64,000 bases of DNA from Hippopus hippopus (Eukaryota; Mollusca; Bivalvia; Cardiida; Cardiidae). Location of the stretch: assembly GCA_946811185.2 (NCBI GenBank), contig OX328110.1:14798516-14862515 (forward strand). The letters are read 5' to 3'. Below, in pieces: positions 51,945 through 61,656 of the stretch. A program made the translations under genes and the position numbers. Numbering within the stretch: the first letter of the stretch is position 1; each line of letters starts with the position of its first letter. The notes below the pieces were generated by a model that saw only the letters and a list, made by a program, of their open reading frames with translations, searched no databases and was not told where the DNA came from.

Positions 51945-52174
51945 TCTTACGAACAAGGTCCGTAACAAAGAAATAAATAAAATAAATGCATGGCTGAAAT
52001 ACAAACTGCATCTGGCGGGATTCCAACCCACGGCAGGCAAGATCCTCGTTTTTTGAGGTTTAAAAGACCAATACCATAACCACTGAGCTAAAGAGATATC
52101 TCCCCAACGCAGTTGTTAGGTATTGTATTTAAATTGGGACAAAGCTATGCATGAAGGAGTGGTCTCCCGTAACA
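51945..52174 (-). mobile_element. Solo LTR related to the 2069-2598 TRIM
   Basis: 230 bp with the same ends (TCTTACGAAC at left, CCCGTAACA at right) and the same order of internal blocks as the TRIM LTRs, flanked by a perfect 4 bp GTAC duplication (51941-51944, 52175-52178). No primer-binding site follows, so it is a solo LTR left by LTR-LTR recombination. The tRNA-like part keeps TTTAGCTCAGTGG but has a longer, different anticodon/variable region and a GGTTGGAATCC B box, so it is a diverged subfamily. Confidence 0.85.
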
Positions 52175-52179
52175 GTACC

Positions 52180-52345
52180 CCTTTTGACAGTTAACAACTT
52201 GTCCAATTTTGAAGTAAATATTTTCAATAGTAACATAGATATCATACATTGTAGAAGTGTTCACAGGACAATGCAGACGACTACACCAGGGCTATGAAAA
52301 TACCTGGCCGTTTTATTCGAAAGCAGCAGAGCTAAAAACACTCAT
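52180..52345 (+). repeat. Repeat fragment shared with 57610-57920, 60180-60330 and 62660-62960
   Basis: CCCCTTTTGACAGTTAACAA then AAGTAAATATTTTCAATAG, ACGACTACACCAGGGCTATG and AAAGCAGCAGAGCTAAAA occur in the same order at the other sites (best copy 62660-62960). Confidence 0.65.
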
Positions 52346-52416
52346 ATCTAGTAATTTGTTCTTTTGCCACATTGTTTTCATTTAGTATTTCATTTATCAA
52401 ACCTTTATTCATTTCA

Positions 52417-52588
52417 CTTAACCCTTTACCACACAATCCATACTTTTAACAACCCTGAGAAAGTAAACTTTTGAAAACATTGTGAGAAAAAAGGAGAAAA
52501 TGCTGATATCCAGCATTTTCTCCTTTTCCCACAATGTTTTCTAACCTGCAAGAAATAAAATACAATCGTTTGAGCCACGGAATATACT
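52417..52588 (-). repeat. Family A MITE cut off by a large fold-back element
   Basis: TTAACCCTTTACCACACAAT start, hairpin GCTGATATCCAGC; stops after GAGCCACGG, next to the element at 52589-53460. Confidence 0.85.
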
Positions 52589-53460
52589 AAAATTTTCATT
52601 AACACCGTTTCTATAAATAAAACATTGGCGACCCCCCTCTATATTGTATATAGTAAGACAAGGTGTGCAATGAATTCGAAAAGAAATCTGACCCCCGTCC
52701 CCTTTCAGAGATCATATTGAACAGAAAATGGAAAAGTAAACCTAACTACCACTGCAGATGGGTTCACAAATGAGTTTTCTTCTGTACCCTGACCCTTGGA
52801 AGTTCCAAACAGGTCTTGCCATCAAGCAATAGCTCACATCTCAAAAAATTTAAAAAGCTTCCATATTTTCCGGATCACCATGCGCTGAAGCCACACAATT
52901 CATTATGACAGTGAATTTTAATGCACGTGAACTTGCTATCAAAAGACGCGCCAAATTTTTTTACCAATGAACGGTACAAATGCATTTGAAAATATGCGAA
53001 ATGGGAGATGAAAATCGTGATACTGGATTAGATGAAAAGATAAATTATATCAGACGAAATACTGATTTAATAATTTCATTAATACACCAACAAAAAAATT
53101 TTTCGATCCATATTTGAAAAAAAAAATTATTCGCTGCAGGATTATAAATTGTGTGACGTCAGCACATGGCAGTCCGGAATATGTGGAAGCTTTTGAAATC
53201 TTTTTAGATGCGAGCTATTGTTTGATGGCAAGAGCCGTTTGGAACTTTCGAGGGTCAGGGTACAGAAGAAAAATTATTTATGAACCGATCTGCGCCAGTA
53301 ATTAGGTTCATTTATCCGTTTCCGTTTAAGTATGACCTCTGAAAGGAAGCAGGGGTCAAATTTTGTTAGATTTCGTTGCACACCTTGTCTTACTATATAC
53401 GATAAAGAGGGAATCGTCAATGTGCTATTTATAGTAACAGTGTCCATTAATGAAAATTTT
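52589..53460. mobile_element. Fold-back element with ~310 bp inverted arms
   Basis: Arms about 52589-52907 and 53137-53460 mirror each other through AAAATTTTCATTAA, TTTCTATAAATA, ACAAGGTGTGCAATGAA, GGAAGTTCCAAACAGG(T)CTTGCCATCA and AAAAGCTTCCATATTTTCCG. Estimated identity is about 75%, with a ~230 bp unique centre. No transposase ORF. Non-autonomous fold-back/MITE type; the class is unclear. Confidence 0.82.
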
Positions 53461-53694
53461 GTTATCCCTTGATAGACCAATGGAGTTTCAGAGGCCTATG
53501 ATTAAACTCATAAAAGTGTCTAAAAATAGAAAAAAAATTAGTAGACTAAAAATAGTTCAAAAAAAGAGAAACTAGCCCACTGATTGGTGAAGACAAATGG
53601 TCTCAGCAAATTAAGATGATTTAGACATTTAGATAGCATGATGAAAATGAAAGTTCAAGGAGAACAACTAAGTGGTGGCTTTATTTAATTATCA

Positions 53695-53962
53695 TTTGAG
53701 CGATGCTCTATGAAAAGGGGGCTTAGTGCATCTGCAGAAAGTATCAACCCATGTCAGCCTGCAAAGTCTGTGCAGGCTGACCTGTGTCGAAACTTATTGT
53801 TATCGGTCTATTTTCTGCATGTCAAAGGACCTGTGTACCTCATAAATCCGACTGCTGTAGACAAAGTGGACTTTATGGATCCCTAATTATGTGATGTCTC
53901 GCTTGTTACAAAGCATTACAAAGATGCATTAAGCCCACTTTTGCCAGAGCATGGCTCATTTC
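53695..53962 (+). repeat. Family B element
   Basis: GAGCGATGCTCTATGAAAAG to TTTTGCCAGAGCATGGCTCA; inner palindrome CATGTCAGCCTGCAAAGTCT and mirror. Confidence 0.9.
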
Positions 53963-54064
53963 TTTATGTATAACACAGAATTCACAATCAACTTATGCTG
54001 CTTAGAGTTTAGTCATCATAAATCGGATTTCTTTAACCCATAAAGGAACTGACCTAAGTTGTTT

Positions 54065-54136
54065 TTGTGGAAAGTGTAGATTAAGATCAGACTGCACAGA
54101 ATATGCAGTCTGATCTTAGATCTACACTGTCCACTA
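54065..54136. repeat. Family C hairpin
   Basis: GGAAAGTGTAGATTAAGATC / GATCTTAGATCTACACTGTCC around AGACTGCACAGAATATGCAGTCT. Confidence 0.85.
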
Positions 54137-54162
54137 CTTTGTTAAATATTCTGGCCATAACC

Positions 54163-54393
54163 TTAACCTTTTAGCACACAAGGAAATGTTTGACTCATCT
54201 GTATTGAAAGGATTTGTAGAGGGGAAACTAAACATGTTTCAAATGAGGAATGTTTATTTTTGAAGGGGTAGAAAACATTTTGGGAAAAGGAGAAAATGCT
54301 GGTTACCAGCATTTTCTCCTTTTAACCGAAATGTTTTCAAAAGCCTCCTTTCCCAGGGTCGTTAAAAGTCGACAATGTGTGGTAAAGGGTTAA
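54163..54393 (+). repeat. Family A MITE
   Basis: TTAA at both ends; AACCTTTTAGCACAC and GTGTGGTAAAGGG ends; right hairpin arm damaged (TCCTTTTAACCGAAATG). Confidence 0.9.
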
Positions 54394-54579
54394 AATAGCA
54401 AAATTTGAGATGTTTTTCCACTTTGAACTGGTCCATTTCATTAACTTAGAGCTCTAAGGAATAAGATGTACTTGCTGTACGACGACATTACAATACTGAC
54501 AATTGATTTTGCTGACCCTGCAAATACCTTACAGTGTTGCAACAAGGCTGCACAGTTTGCATGAATAAAGCAAAACTAA

Positions 54580-54807
54580 TTAACTCTTTATCACACAACA
54601 AAATTTTAGACTAGTCCATATTGAAAGCATTTGCAGACAACAAAATAAATGTGATTCAAAAACTGAAATTTGTTTTAGGAAGGGTAGAAAACATTGTGGG
54701 AAAAGGAGAAAATGCTGGTTACAGCATTTTCTCCTTTTCCTACAATGTTTTCAAAAGGCTTCTTCCTCTGGGTCGTAAAAACCAGGGATTGTTTGGTAAA
54801 GAGTTAA
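54580..54807 (+). repeat. Family A MITE, shares TTAA with a family C copy
   Basis: TTAA at 54580-54583 and 54804-54807; hairpin GCTGGTTACAGC (one base missing). Confidence 0.92.
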
Positions 54808-55008
54808 CCCTTAATCTACTAAATAAGTTAAACGAATCTTGCAAGGTAAAAATAAATACCCCAATGTTGCTACTTCAAACTAATTTTTTTTTTTTATTTG
54901 AAAAAATATATCTCCTTATCAGACAGTGTAGATATTTTGTGCAGTCCGATCTTGATCTACACTGTCTGGAAAAGGTCACCGAGTTGTGCTTTGCAGTGTA
55001 AGGGTTAT
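54804..55008 (+). repeat. Family C element, TTAA-bounded
   Basis: TTAACCCTTAATCTACTAAA start, shortened hairpin at 54923-54967, end TGCAGTGTAAGGGTTAT. Left TTAA shared with the preceding family A copy. Confidence 0.8.
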
Positions 55009-55274
55009 GATAGCCAACGTTTTATTGCCTAAAGTTGAACATGGCACAACCCTGAAATCAGTCGGTAAACCCTACCTTCGTTCTTCTAGTGAATGAACAA
55101 TGGCCCAAGTAATTCATTTTCTGATACTGAAAGTTGTTCTTGATGCACAATAACATGGCATTTCTAGAGCATATACAGTTCACAATAGCCAAAAATAAAA
55201 TTTACCAAATATACTTGATGACTGTGATATCTTGGATCTACACTGTTTGATTCATTCTGGCAAAAAATAACCTT

Positions 55275-55504
55275 TACTTCTTTACAACACAGCCTAAAGT
55301 TTTAACATCCCTGGGGAGGAGAGGTTTTGAAAACATTGTGAAATAATGCTGGTAACCAGCATTTTCTCCTTTTCCAACAACGTTTTCTAGTCTTATAATA
55401 ACAGATCCCATCATTTTAGCCACATTCTATTTCATCTTTTGCAAATGCCCACAATTTACCAATCAAAATTGTGGGCATTTGCAAAGGATAAAATAGAATG
55501 TGGC
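55275..55504 (-). repeat. Rearranged family A MITE ending in a new 39 bp inverted repeat
   Basis: Left part normal (AAAGTTTTAACATCCCTGGG; hairpin half-deleted). Then 55419-55457 (GCCACATTCTATTTCATCTT, TTGCAAATGCCCACAATTT) is mirrored at 55466-55504 across ACCAATCA, replacing the normal terminus. Confidence 0.85.
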
Positions 55505-55570
55505 AGACAGTGTAGATCAAAGATCAGACTGCACATTTGTGCAGTCTGATCTTGATTTACACTGGCTGCA
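55505..55570. repeat. Family C hairpin
   Basis: AGACAGTGTAGATCAAAGAT, CAGACTGCACATTTGTGCAG and mirror; directly joined to the previous inverted repeat. Confidence 0.85.
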
Positions 55571-55891
55571 GAATCAACTATAGTATAGAAAGACACTTTC
55601 AGGGGTAATTTACTTTTTATGAAGAATTTACATTTTGTGAAGAATGGTAAGTTATAAATGGTTTATGAAAGGGAGGAGTTATGGTATAAGAATGCATAGG
55701 GGGTGCATCAAATGAATGCAATCACTGTAAGCATGAAATGTACACTGAAGATTTACAATATTATTATATAGACAAACAAATATCACTGTTATTAGAATTT
55801 TTTGTGTCATTTCTTTTTTTAACTTTATAAAAAGCGAAATAAAAAGTATATGTAACACATAATAAAATCACAGCTTCTTTTCTGATTTCTG
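55571..55891. other. 3' flank of the 55892-56014 exon
   Basis: AT-rich, no repeat family seen. On the minus strand AATAAA-like signals lie downstream of the stop, fitting a 3' UTR. Confidence 0.45.
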
Positions 55892-56014
55892 TCATACATT
55901 TGTAGCTGGAGTGTGCTTTGGATTTGTTGCTATGGCAACCAGAGCAGCCACTGTTGTAGCAACACGATTAAGTCCCTTTTCTTCTAAAATATCACTGGCC
56001 CCACATATCTGGCT
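55892..56014 (-). CDS. Last coding exon of an unidentified gene, possibly a calponin-homology domain end
   Basis: An acceptor (tactatctttttcag on the minus strand) opens a 41-codon frame in phase 0, beginning SQICGASDILEEKGLNRVAT and ending TGA at 55892-55894. The pattern D-I-L-x-x-x-x-L-x-x-V-x-x-T-V-x-A-L resembles the last helices of calponin-homology domains in transgelin/calponin-like muscle proteins (actin binding), but this is pattern similarity only. There is no family A sequence in the exon, and composition differs from the flanks (more GC, CpG-poor). Earlier exons should lie at higher coordinates; I did not find them before 64000. Confidence 0.55.
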   Translation of the reverse strand, partial: SQICGASDILEEKGLNRVATTVAALVAIATNPKHTPATNV

Positions 56015-56094
56015 CTGAAAAAGATAGTAAAAATCAGATTGTTAGTTTTATCTCACCTTTTTCCAACTGAGTGTCTTTTTCAACTGATTTACCT

Positions 56095-56395
56095 GATGTT
56101 CAATGTCATTTTCAACATTACTTTTCAGTCACATAAAGGCGGCAAGTGCACATATCCATGTACTCCTAAAATTTCATTTCAATTCAGCTTTGCATAAAAT
56201 TTAATTCTTTTTAAGCCACTGGCTGCTTTCCCTACATACACATTGTGAAAACAATGATCGGGGGTGGAAGAATCTTGTCCAAATGACTTTCATCAGTCAT
56301 ACAATATAGCTCGGCAAAGACAGGAACTGACCTCAGAAAAACCTGCACTACTTGGCCAGCACAATACCCACTGAGATACAGGATTGAGCTCTTAA
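56095..56395 (-). mobile_element. SINE S1, decayed
   Basis: TGTTCAATGTCATTTTCAAC tail side, GCCACTGGCTGCTTTCCCTA, ATTGTGAAAACAATGATCGG, GATACAGGATTGAGCTC head side. A second fragment (56828-56905) has GTGTCTAATGCACTTTTCAA and AGTGAGCCTATCCATG. Confidence 0.72.
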
Positions 56396-56580
56396 CAAAT
56401 TACTCCCTGTGGACAACGTAACCTTTTAATAATTCTGAATGAGAAAGCTTTTGAAAACAATGTCAGAATAGGAGAGAATGCAAAATCAGTATTTTCCACC
56501 CTACAAAACCAATCACCTGAGGAACATTTTATTTGTTGTTTGTAAATACTTTCAATATGTAACAGTCTATCATCATGTTG
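56392..56580 (-). repeat. Decayed family A MITE
   Basis: GAGAAAGCTTTTGAAAACAA, weak hairpin, TTTGTTGTTTGTAAATACTT. Confidence 0.65.
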
Positions 56581-57028
56581 CATTGGAGAAGTTAAGAAGA
56601 ATGACCAAAACTGTCTTGACTTCAGATAATTTGGATGATTTTCATTTATTTGCTGCAAACAACTTAGTAATACTTGTTCCAAAAAACATAAAAGCTTTAC
56701 TCAAAATGTGCAATTTTTTTCTATTTGCTGTAACATCTTATCACTTTCTCTCTTTCTCTGTAAAAGGTTTTGGGACCCAACAGCTTACTTTTGCAGATTT
56801 CTTTTTTTTAGCCATTTATTTCATTTAGTGTCTAATGCACTTTTCAATAGTATTTCAGTTATTCAATAGTGGCAAGTGAGCCTATCCATGTATTCCTGTT
56901 TCTTCATAGGTACTGGGTTCAAAGCTAAAGATAAATAGGATTAATCTTTGGAACTAACCCCCCCCCCCCCTCTTGCCAATTATTCTGGCTAGGTTTCCAG
57001 GAAGCAATCATTATCAGTGATTAGATAG

Positions 57029-57185
57029 AGGATAATCAACTGGTTGTGTTTGATATTAAAAATCTGTCACTAGAATGGGGTGTGATGTGGTTGAAAAAAC
57101 GAGTCCAAAGGACAAATTTTTTAACTGCAACAAACCCCATTCGAGTGACAGATTTTTAATATCACACACAATCAGTTGATTAAAC
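57029..57185. repeat. Fold-back with ~60 bp arms
   Basis: TAATCAACTGGTTGTGTTTG, ATATTAAAAATCTGTCACTA, GAATGGGGTGTG mirrors CCCCATTCGAGTGACAGATT, TTTAATATCACACACAATCA, GTTGATTAA. Confidence 0.85.
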
Positions 57186-57229
57186 TATTTGTTATATTCC
57201 TAATTCATCCTTTTCTATTCTAATAATTA

Positions 57230-57395
57230 TCAAGAATGGTACAATATGAGCAATATAGGAAAAAAGTAGTTTTGGCAATCATTCTAAAACTATATCGTCA
57301 CCAGTGATGATAACATAATTATCATCACTAGTGGTGTTATTCACTATGAAATCCCAATAATTCACTGACATGAATATAATGATATAAATTATAGA
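57230..57395. repeat. Second copy of the 20238-20395 repeat
   Basis: Same blocks in the same order, including AACTATATCGTCACCAGTGA and TCATCACTAGTGGTGTTATT. Confidence 0.8.
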
Positions 57396-57419
57396 ACTTG
57401 TTTCACAATACACGTAAAA

Positions 57420-57525
57420 TAAATGAGCCAAGCTTTGGCAAAATGAGGTTTAATGCATCTCAAGGATGCACTATACCAAGCAAGTCATCACATAATTATG
57501 TATCCATAAAATTGTTTTTTCTTGC
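57420..57525 (-). repeat. Family B end fragment
   Basis: AAATGAGCCAAGCTTTGGCA, AAGGATGCACTATACCAAGC, ATAATTATGTATCCATAAA; remainder missing. Confidence 0.78.
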
Positions 57526-57609
57526 AGAGAGGAACAATACAAATACGGTAAAACCTGTAATCAGAGACCAGACAAGTTTAATTCAGTTTACTGGTATATA
57601 TGACGAAGA

Positions 57610-57920
57610 ATAGAAAAACAAAAGCACTGCATGTAGATGCTAATACTGGGCGGCAGTTGCTTTTAGAAATAGATTGATTTTTAGTAAAAATTTAAGTCGA
57701 AAAAGGTGCAAAACTGTGTTCAAAATATATTGACAGTTACCTGCTCCTGTTGTAAGGACTCCCTTTTGATAGTTAAGAACTAGTCTGGGATTCAAGTAAA
57801 TATCTTAAATAATGACAGATATTATAAAATGTCAAGGTTTTTACACCACGATGACTCAGATGACAACAGGACCATTACAATATATTGACATTTTCTTTGA
57901 AAACAGCAAAGCTAAAATTG
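57610..57920 (+). repeat. Copy of the repeat best seen at 62660-62960
   Basis: AAAAGCACTGCATGTAGATG, ACTGGGCGGCAGTTGCTTTT, GTTACCTGCTCCTGTTGTAA, GATAGTTAAGAACTAGTCTG, TTTCTTTGAAAACAGCAAAGC. Confidence 0.7.
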
Positions 57921-57925
57921 GTCTC

Positions 57926-58141
57926 TTAACTCTATACCACAAAATCCTGAGTTTTAAGGACATTAACAAGGAAGGCTTTTGATAACATAGTGGGAAAAGA
58001 AGAAAATGCTGGTAACCAGCATTTTCTCCTTTTTGCACTATGTTTTCAACCCCTTAAAACAAATTCCATCATTTGAACACATTTAAATTTCCGTCTGCAA
58101 ATGCTTTGAATTTAAAATTTTGTCGTTTGAGAAAGGGTTAA
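57926..58141 (-). repeat. Family A MITE
   Basis: TTAACTCTATACCACAAAAT to TTTGAGAAAGGGTTAA; hairpin GCTGGTAACCAGC. Confidence 0.9.
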
Positions 58142-58289
58142 AGCAGTGGGTTAGTTAATACAGGTGGTCTCCAAGACAGCTTCAACTGTAAGTCAGTTCT
58201 TAGTCTGTCTGTTGGTTGTATGCAATCGTATGCAAAACAATTCAATATAATTGTGAAACCAATTATAATTTAACACTGTAACATAAATA

Positions 58290-58465
58290 GCATTTAATAC
58301 ATTATTTTATAGCACTCTTCTAAATATTAATAATGTAACAAAAACTATAACAAAAAGGACACAAAAAATCAAATATTAATACATACTCTTATAGCACTCT
58401 TCGTAATATCAATAATGTAACAAAAAATGTAACAAAAAGGACAAAAAAGTCAAATAATCTCATAC
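58290..58465 (+). repeat. Tandem duplication, ~85 bp unit
   Basis: ATAGCACTCTTCTAAATATT, AATAATGTAACAAAAACTAT, AACAAAAAGGACA and ATAGCACTCTTCGTAATATC, AATAATGTAACAAAAAATGT, AACAAAAAGGACA. Confidence 0.85.
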
Positions 58466-58754
58466 AATAATTGAGAAAATGACAAAAACAACCATAATTC
58501 CAATTAACAAACATAAATCTATAACATCATCACATTTACCTCATAAAGACAGTTTTTTTTAAATCTAGCAGCAAACCATTAATGAAAATATCGAGGTAAA
58601 CAGAGCACAAGGAGCAATATTTCCTTTTTCCACATTGAACTTTTCTTTTTAGGTATTCAAATCCATTTCATGTTGAATATTCATTTTTTACTATGACATT
58701 TTAAAAATTGTCTGCCTCAGGCTCATTCCAAGAGGTAATGAATAAGGTACAATC

Positions 58755-58925
58755 CATAGACTCTGTATTCACAACCAGTTAACTGCATTCCTATTCCAAT
58801 TGTCAAAAGTTAATATTTTCTAAATTTCAAGGTAAAACAATAGTGGTGGGTTTAACCAACCTGTTTAGCCAACCAGGAATTGTTTTATTTTATAACTTTA
58901 CAATTAGAACTGGAATGGATGGCAA
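58755..58925. repeat. Family D fold-back, decayed
   Basis: GTATTCACAACCAGTTAACT, AAGGTAAAACAATAGTGGTG, GGTTTAACCAACCTGTTTAGCC and mirror GGAATTGTTTTATTTTATAA. Confidence 0.65.
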
Positions 58926-58984
58926 ATGCAGATTCAGGCAACGGGACATAGGGAGTGTTTGCGAACAAATTAAGTATTGCTTAT

Positions 58985-59132
58985 ATGGTGAGGTGTGTCT
59001 TTCAGAGGTCAGAAAACACTACGGAAAACGGAGAAAATGCTGGTTACCAGCATTTTCTTCTTTTCCAACAAAATCTACAAGAGCCTTTTTTCTAAGGTCG
59101 TTAAAACCTGTTATAGTATGGTAAAGGATTAA
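58985..59132 (+). repeat. Family A MITE, 5' truncated
   Basis: TTCAGAGGTCAGAAAACACT, hairpin GCTGGTTACCAGC, end TATGGTAAAGGATTAA. Confidence 0.85.
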
Positions 59133-59147
59133 TTACTTGTTTTAACC

Positions 59148-59376
59148 TTAACCCCTTACCAAACAAGCCCTGGTTTTAACGACCCTGGGAAAGAAGCCTT
59201 TTCAAAACATTGATGGAAAAGGAGAAAATGCTGGTAACCAGCATTTTCTCCTTTTCCAACAATGTTTTCTACTCTATCAAGGACAATTTCCGCTATTTGA
59301 GCCACTTTTGAATTGTCATCTGCAAGTGTTTTTAATTTGGCCAAATCTAAAATTTTGTCATTTGGTAGAGGGTTAA
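59148..59376 (-). repeat. Intact family A MITE
   Basis: TTAA at both ends; CCCCTTACCA and TGGTAGAGGG termini; hairpin with TGATGGAAAAGG outer mismatch. Confidence 0.92.
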
Positions 59377-59517
59377 TTTAGATTTTTCTCACTTAAAAAA
59401 CTCAAAGAAATCTTCTAGAGATTCTAATTACCTAAAAACTGAGATCACCACAACCTTCAATAGCCTGAGATCTATTCACACACACTGTCTCTTTGTGAGA
59501 TTCTTTGGACCATACTA

Positions 59518-59722
59518 AACCATTTTAGACTTGTCATTATTGAAAGCATTGGAGGACCACAAATTAATTGTGGCTCAAAAGATGTGTTTCACAAAGGATA
59601 GAAGACACCGTGAGAAAGGCAGAAAATGCTGGTTATCAACATTTTCTCCATTTCCAATAGTATTTTCAAAGGTCTTATCCACAAAGGTTGTTAAAAATAG
59701 GTTTGTATGGTAAAAGGTTAAT
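59518..59722 (+). repeat. Family A MITE, left end decayed
   Basis: AAACCATTTTAGACTTGTCA, hairpin GCTGGTTATCAAC, end TATGGTAAAAGGTTAA. Confidence 0.85.
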
Positions 59723-59865
59723 ACAGTAACAAAAAGTTTGCAAGCATAAAAATACAGAAACAAATCTTTACACAACTTCATAGTTACTAGGTATTCTATT
59801 CAACAAATTGCCAAGAAACAACAAGAAATGTCACAAAAAAAGACTTCATAGCCCCACCAAATGCT

Positions 59866-60094
59866 TTCACCCTTTACCACGCAATCCCAATTTTTTACGA
59901 CCCTGAGAAAGAGGCCGTTTTAAAACATTGTGGGAAAAGAAGAAAATGCTGGTAACCAGCATTTTCTTCTTTTCCTACAATACTTTCTACCCTATGAAGA
60001 ACACATATCGTAATTTTGGCAACCTTCAATTTGTCATCTTCAAGTGTTATCAATTTGGACCAGTCTAAAATTTTATCATTTGGTACAAAGTTAA
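59866..60094 (-). repeat. Family A MITE
   Basis: TTCACCCTTTACCACGCAAT to TTTGGTACAAAGTTAA; hairpin GAAAATGCTGGTAACCAGC. Confidence 0.9.
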
Positions 60095-60836
60095 CCCCCC
60101 TTTTTTCAAAGTGCTGCTCATCTCAGAGTTACATGCCCTGGTTGTATGGGTTCTCCTAATAATTAACAAGTAAACAACCCCACTCCACCCTCCAAAGATT
60201 CAAGTTTAAATAAATATCTTCAGTCTTGACAGAAATTTTAGCACATATAAAAGTTTTCTCATGATAAAGACAACAGGGCTATGATTATAATTCTGGTTTT
60301 CTGCAAGAAGAGCTAACAAGGAGTGTGCACCATAACTACACCTATTTGCTGGCTAAAATATAGACATATGGACACACAGACAGATTCCAGTCATTAACAT
60401 TTTGTTTTCCAAGGATATACAAATGGAATGATAAAAATCACAACCCATAGACAACTTCAAATATATCAACCTCTCCTTAACCTAATTCTAATAAATGCAA
60501 ACAAGTCTGCCTATAGAATAGAAAGGTTTTGAAAACCATGTGGAAAAAGAAGCAAGAGCATATTATAAGCAACTGCTTCTTTTTCGCAAATAAAGTTTTC
60601 AAGATTATTCAACAAGATACACAAACAGACTGCAATACACACATTCAGGAAAAAAATTGACTAGAATCAAAATTTTGGAATGTATAATATTTCCCCTACC
60701 TCTTTTCCCATTACTAGCATTGAAAACCATACACAACTTTTGCAAAGGGCATAGATCCAAACAAACATTTAATTAAATTGCCAAAATGTTTTCTGACCTA
60801 CAAAATTAAAAAGCTAAGATTTTCATTCACCCCAAT
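60095..60836. other. Intergenic sequence with repeat fragments
   Basis: 60180-60330 carries parts of the 62660 repeat (GACAACAGGGCTATGATTAT, AAGAAGAGCTAACAA). 60500-60640 has a decayed family A core (ATGTGGAAAAAGAAGCAAGA). Nothing else recognised. Confidence 0.5.
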
Positions 60837-60837
60837 T

Positions 60838-61068
60838 TTAACTCTTTACCAGACAACAAAATTCTAGAACGTTCCATACTGAAATCATTAGCAGACGACA
60901 ATATTAAAGTGACTCAAAAAATTGAAATTTGTTTTGGGAAGGGTAGAAAACATTGTGGAAAAAGTAGAAAATGTAGGTTACCAGCATTTTCTCTTTTTCC
61001 CCACAATGTTTTCAAAAGGCTTCTTTCACAGAGCCGTGAAAACCCTAGATTGTTTGGTAAAGAGTTAA
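60838..61068 (+). repeat. Intact family A MITE
   Basis: TTAA at both ends; CTCTTTACCAG and GGTAAAGAG termini; hairpin centre TGTAGGTTACCAGCA. Confidence 0.92.
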
Positions 61069-61129
61069 CACATTTCTGAAGAACTGCAGGTGACATTTTC
61101 TGTCTGGCAACACCTGTCAACGGATTAAC

Positions 61130-61358
61130 CCTAAATCTTTTACCAAACGACAAATTCTTCGACTGGCTCAAACTGAAAGCATCTACAGATGACAGATTAT
61201 ATCTGACTCAAATGATTGGATTAGTCTGGAAAGGACGGAAAAGATTGTGGGAAAAGGAGAAAATGCTGGTTACCAGCATTTTCTCCTTTTCCCACAATCT
61301 TTTCAAAAACCTTCTTCCTTGGGGTCGTTAAAACTTGGGATTGTGTTGTAAAGCGTTG
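61130..61358 (+). repeat. Family A MITE
   Basis: CTAAATCTTTTACCAAACGA to GTTGTAAAGCGTTGA. Hairpin perfect from GATTGTGGGAAAAGGAGAAA to its mirror; both outer arms carry the same GATTG/CAATC change, a compensated difference. Confidence 0.9.
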
Positions 61359-61535
61359 AGCGCTGAATAAACCCAACAGAAACTTATATACAAGACATAC
61401 GACCAAAATAAAAGCAAATTCACAGGTGCTTTTGTCTGCAGTGTAACGGCAAAGCTGACAGTGTATATCAAAGATCGGGATCTTGATCTACACAGGCCAC
61501 AAAGGCAATAATAATGAAAGGGGCTTTAAATAATG
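61359..61535. repeat. Family C partial copy
   Basis: GCTGAATAAACCCAACAGAA start (also at 63945), hairpin remnant TGACAGTGTATATCAAAGAT / GATCTTGATCTACACAGGCC. Confidence 0.65.
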
Positions 61536-61656
61536 GCTTAAGCTCTCATTTTTTTGAAGTCAATGTTTCAATTAATTACGCTTAATTACATCTTATTAGT
61601 ATTTTTGAGAAAATGCAAGAGTTGGTTTCCTAGCCTTAATTATGCAGTAATACACT

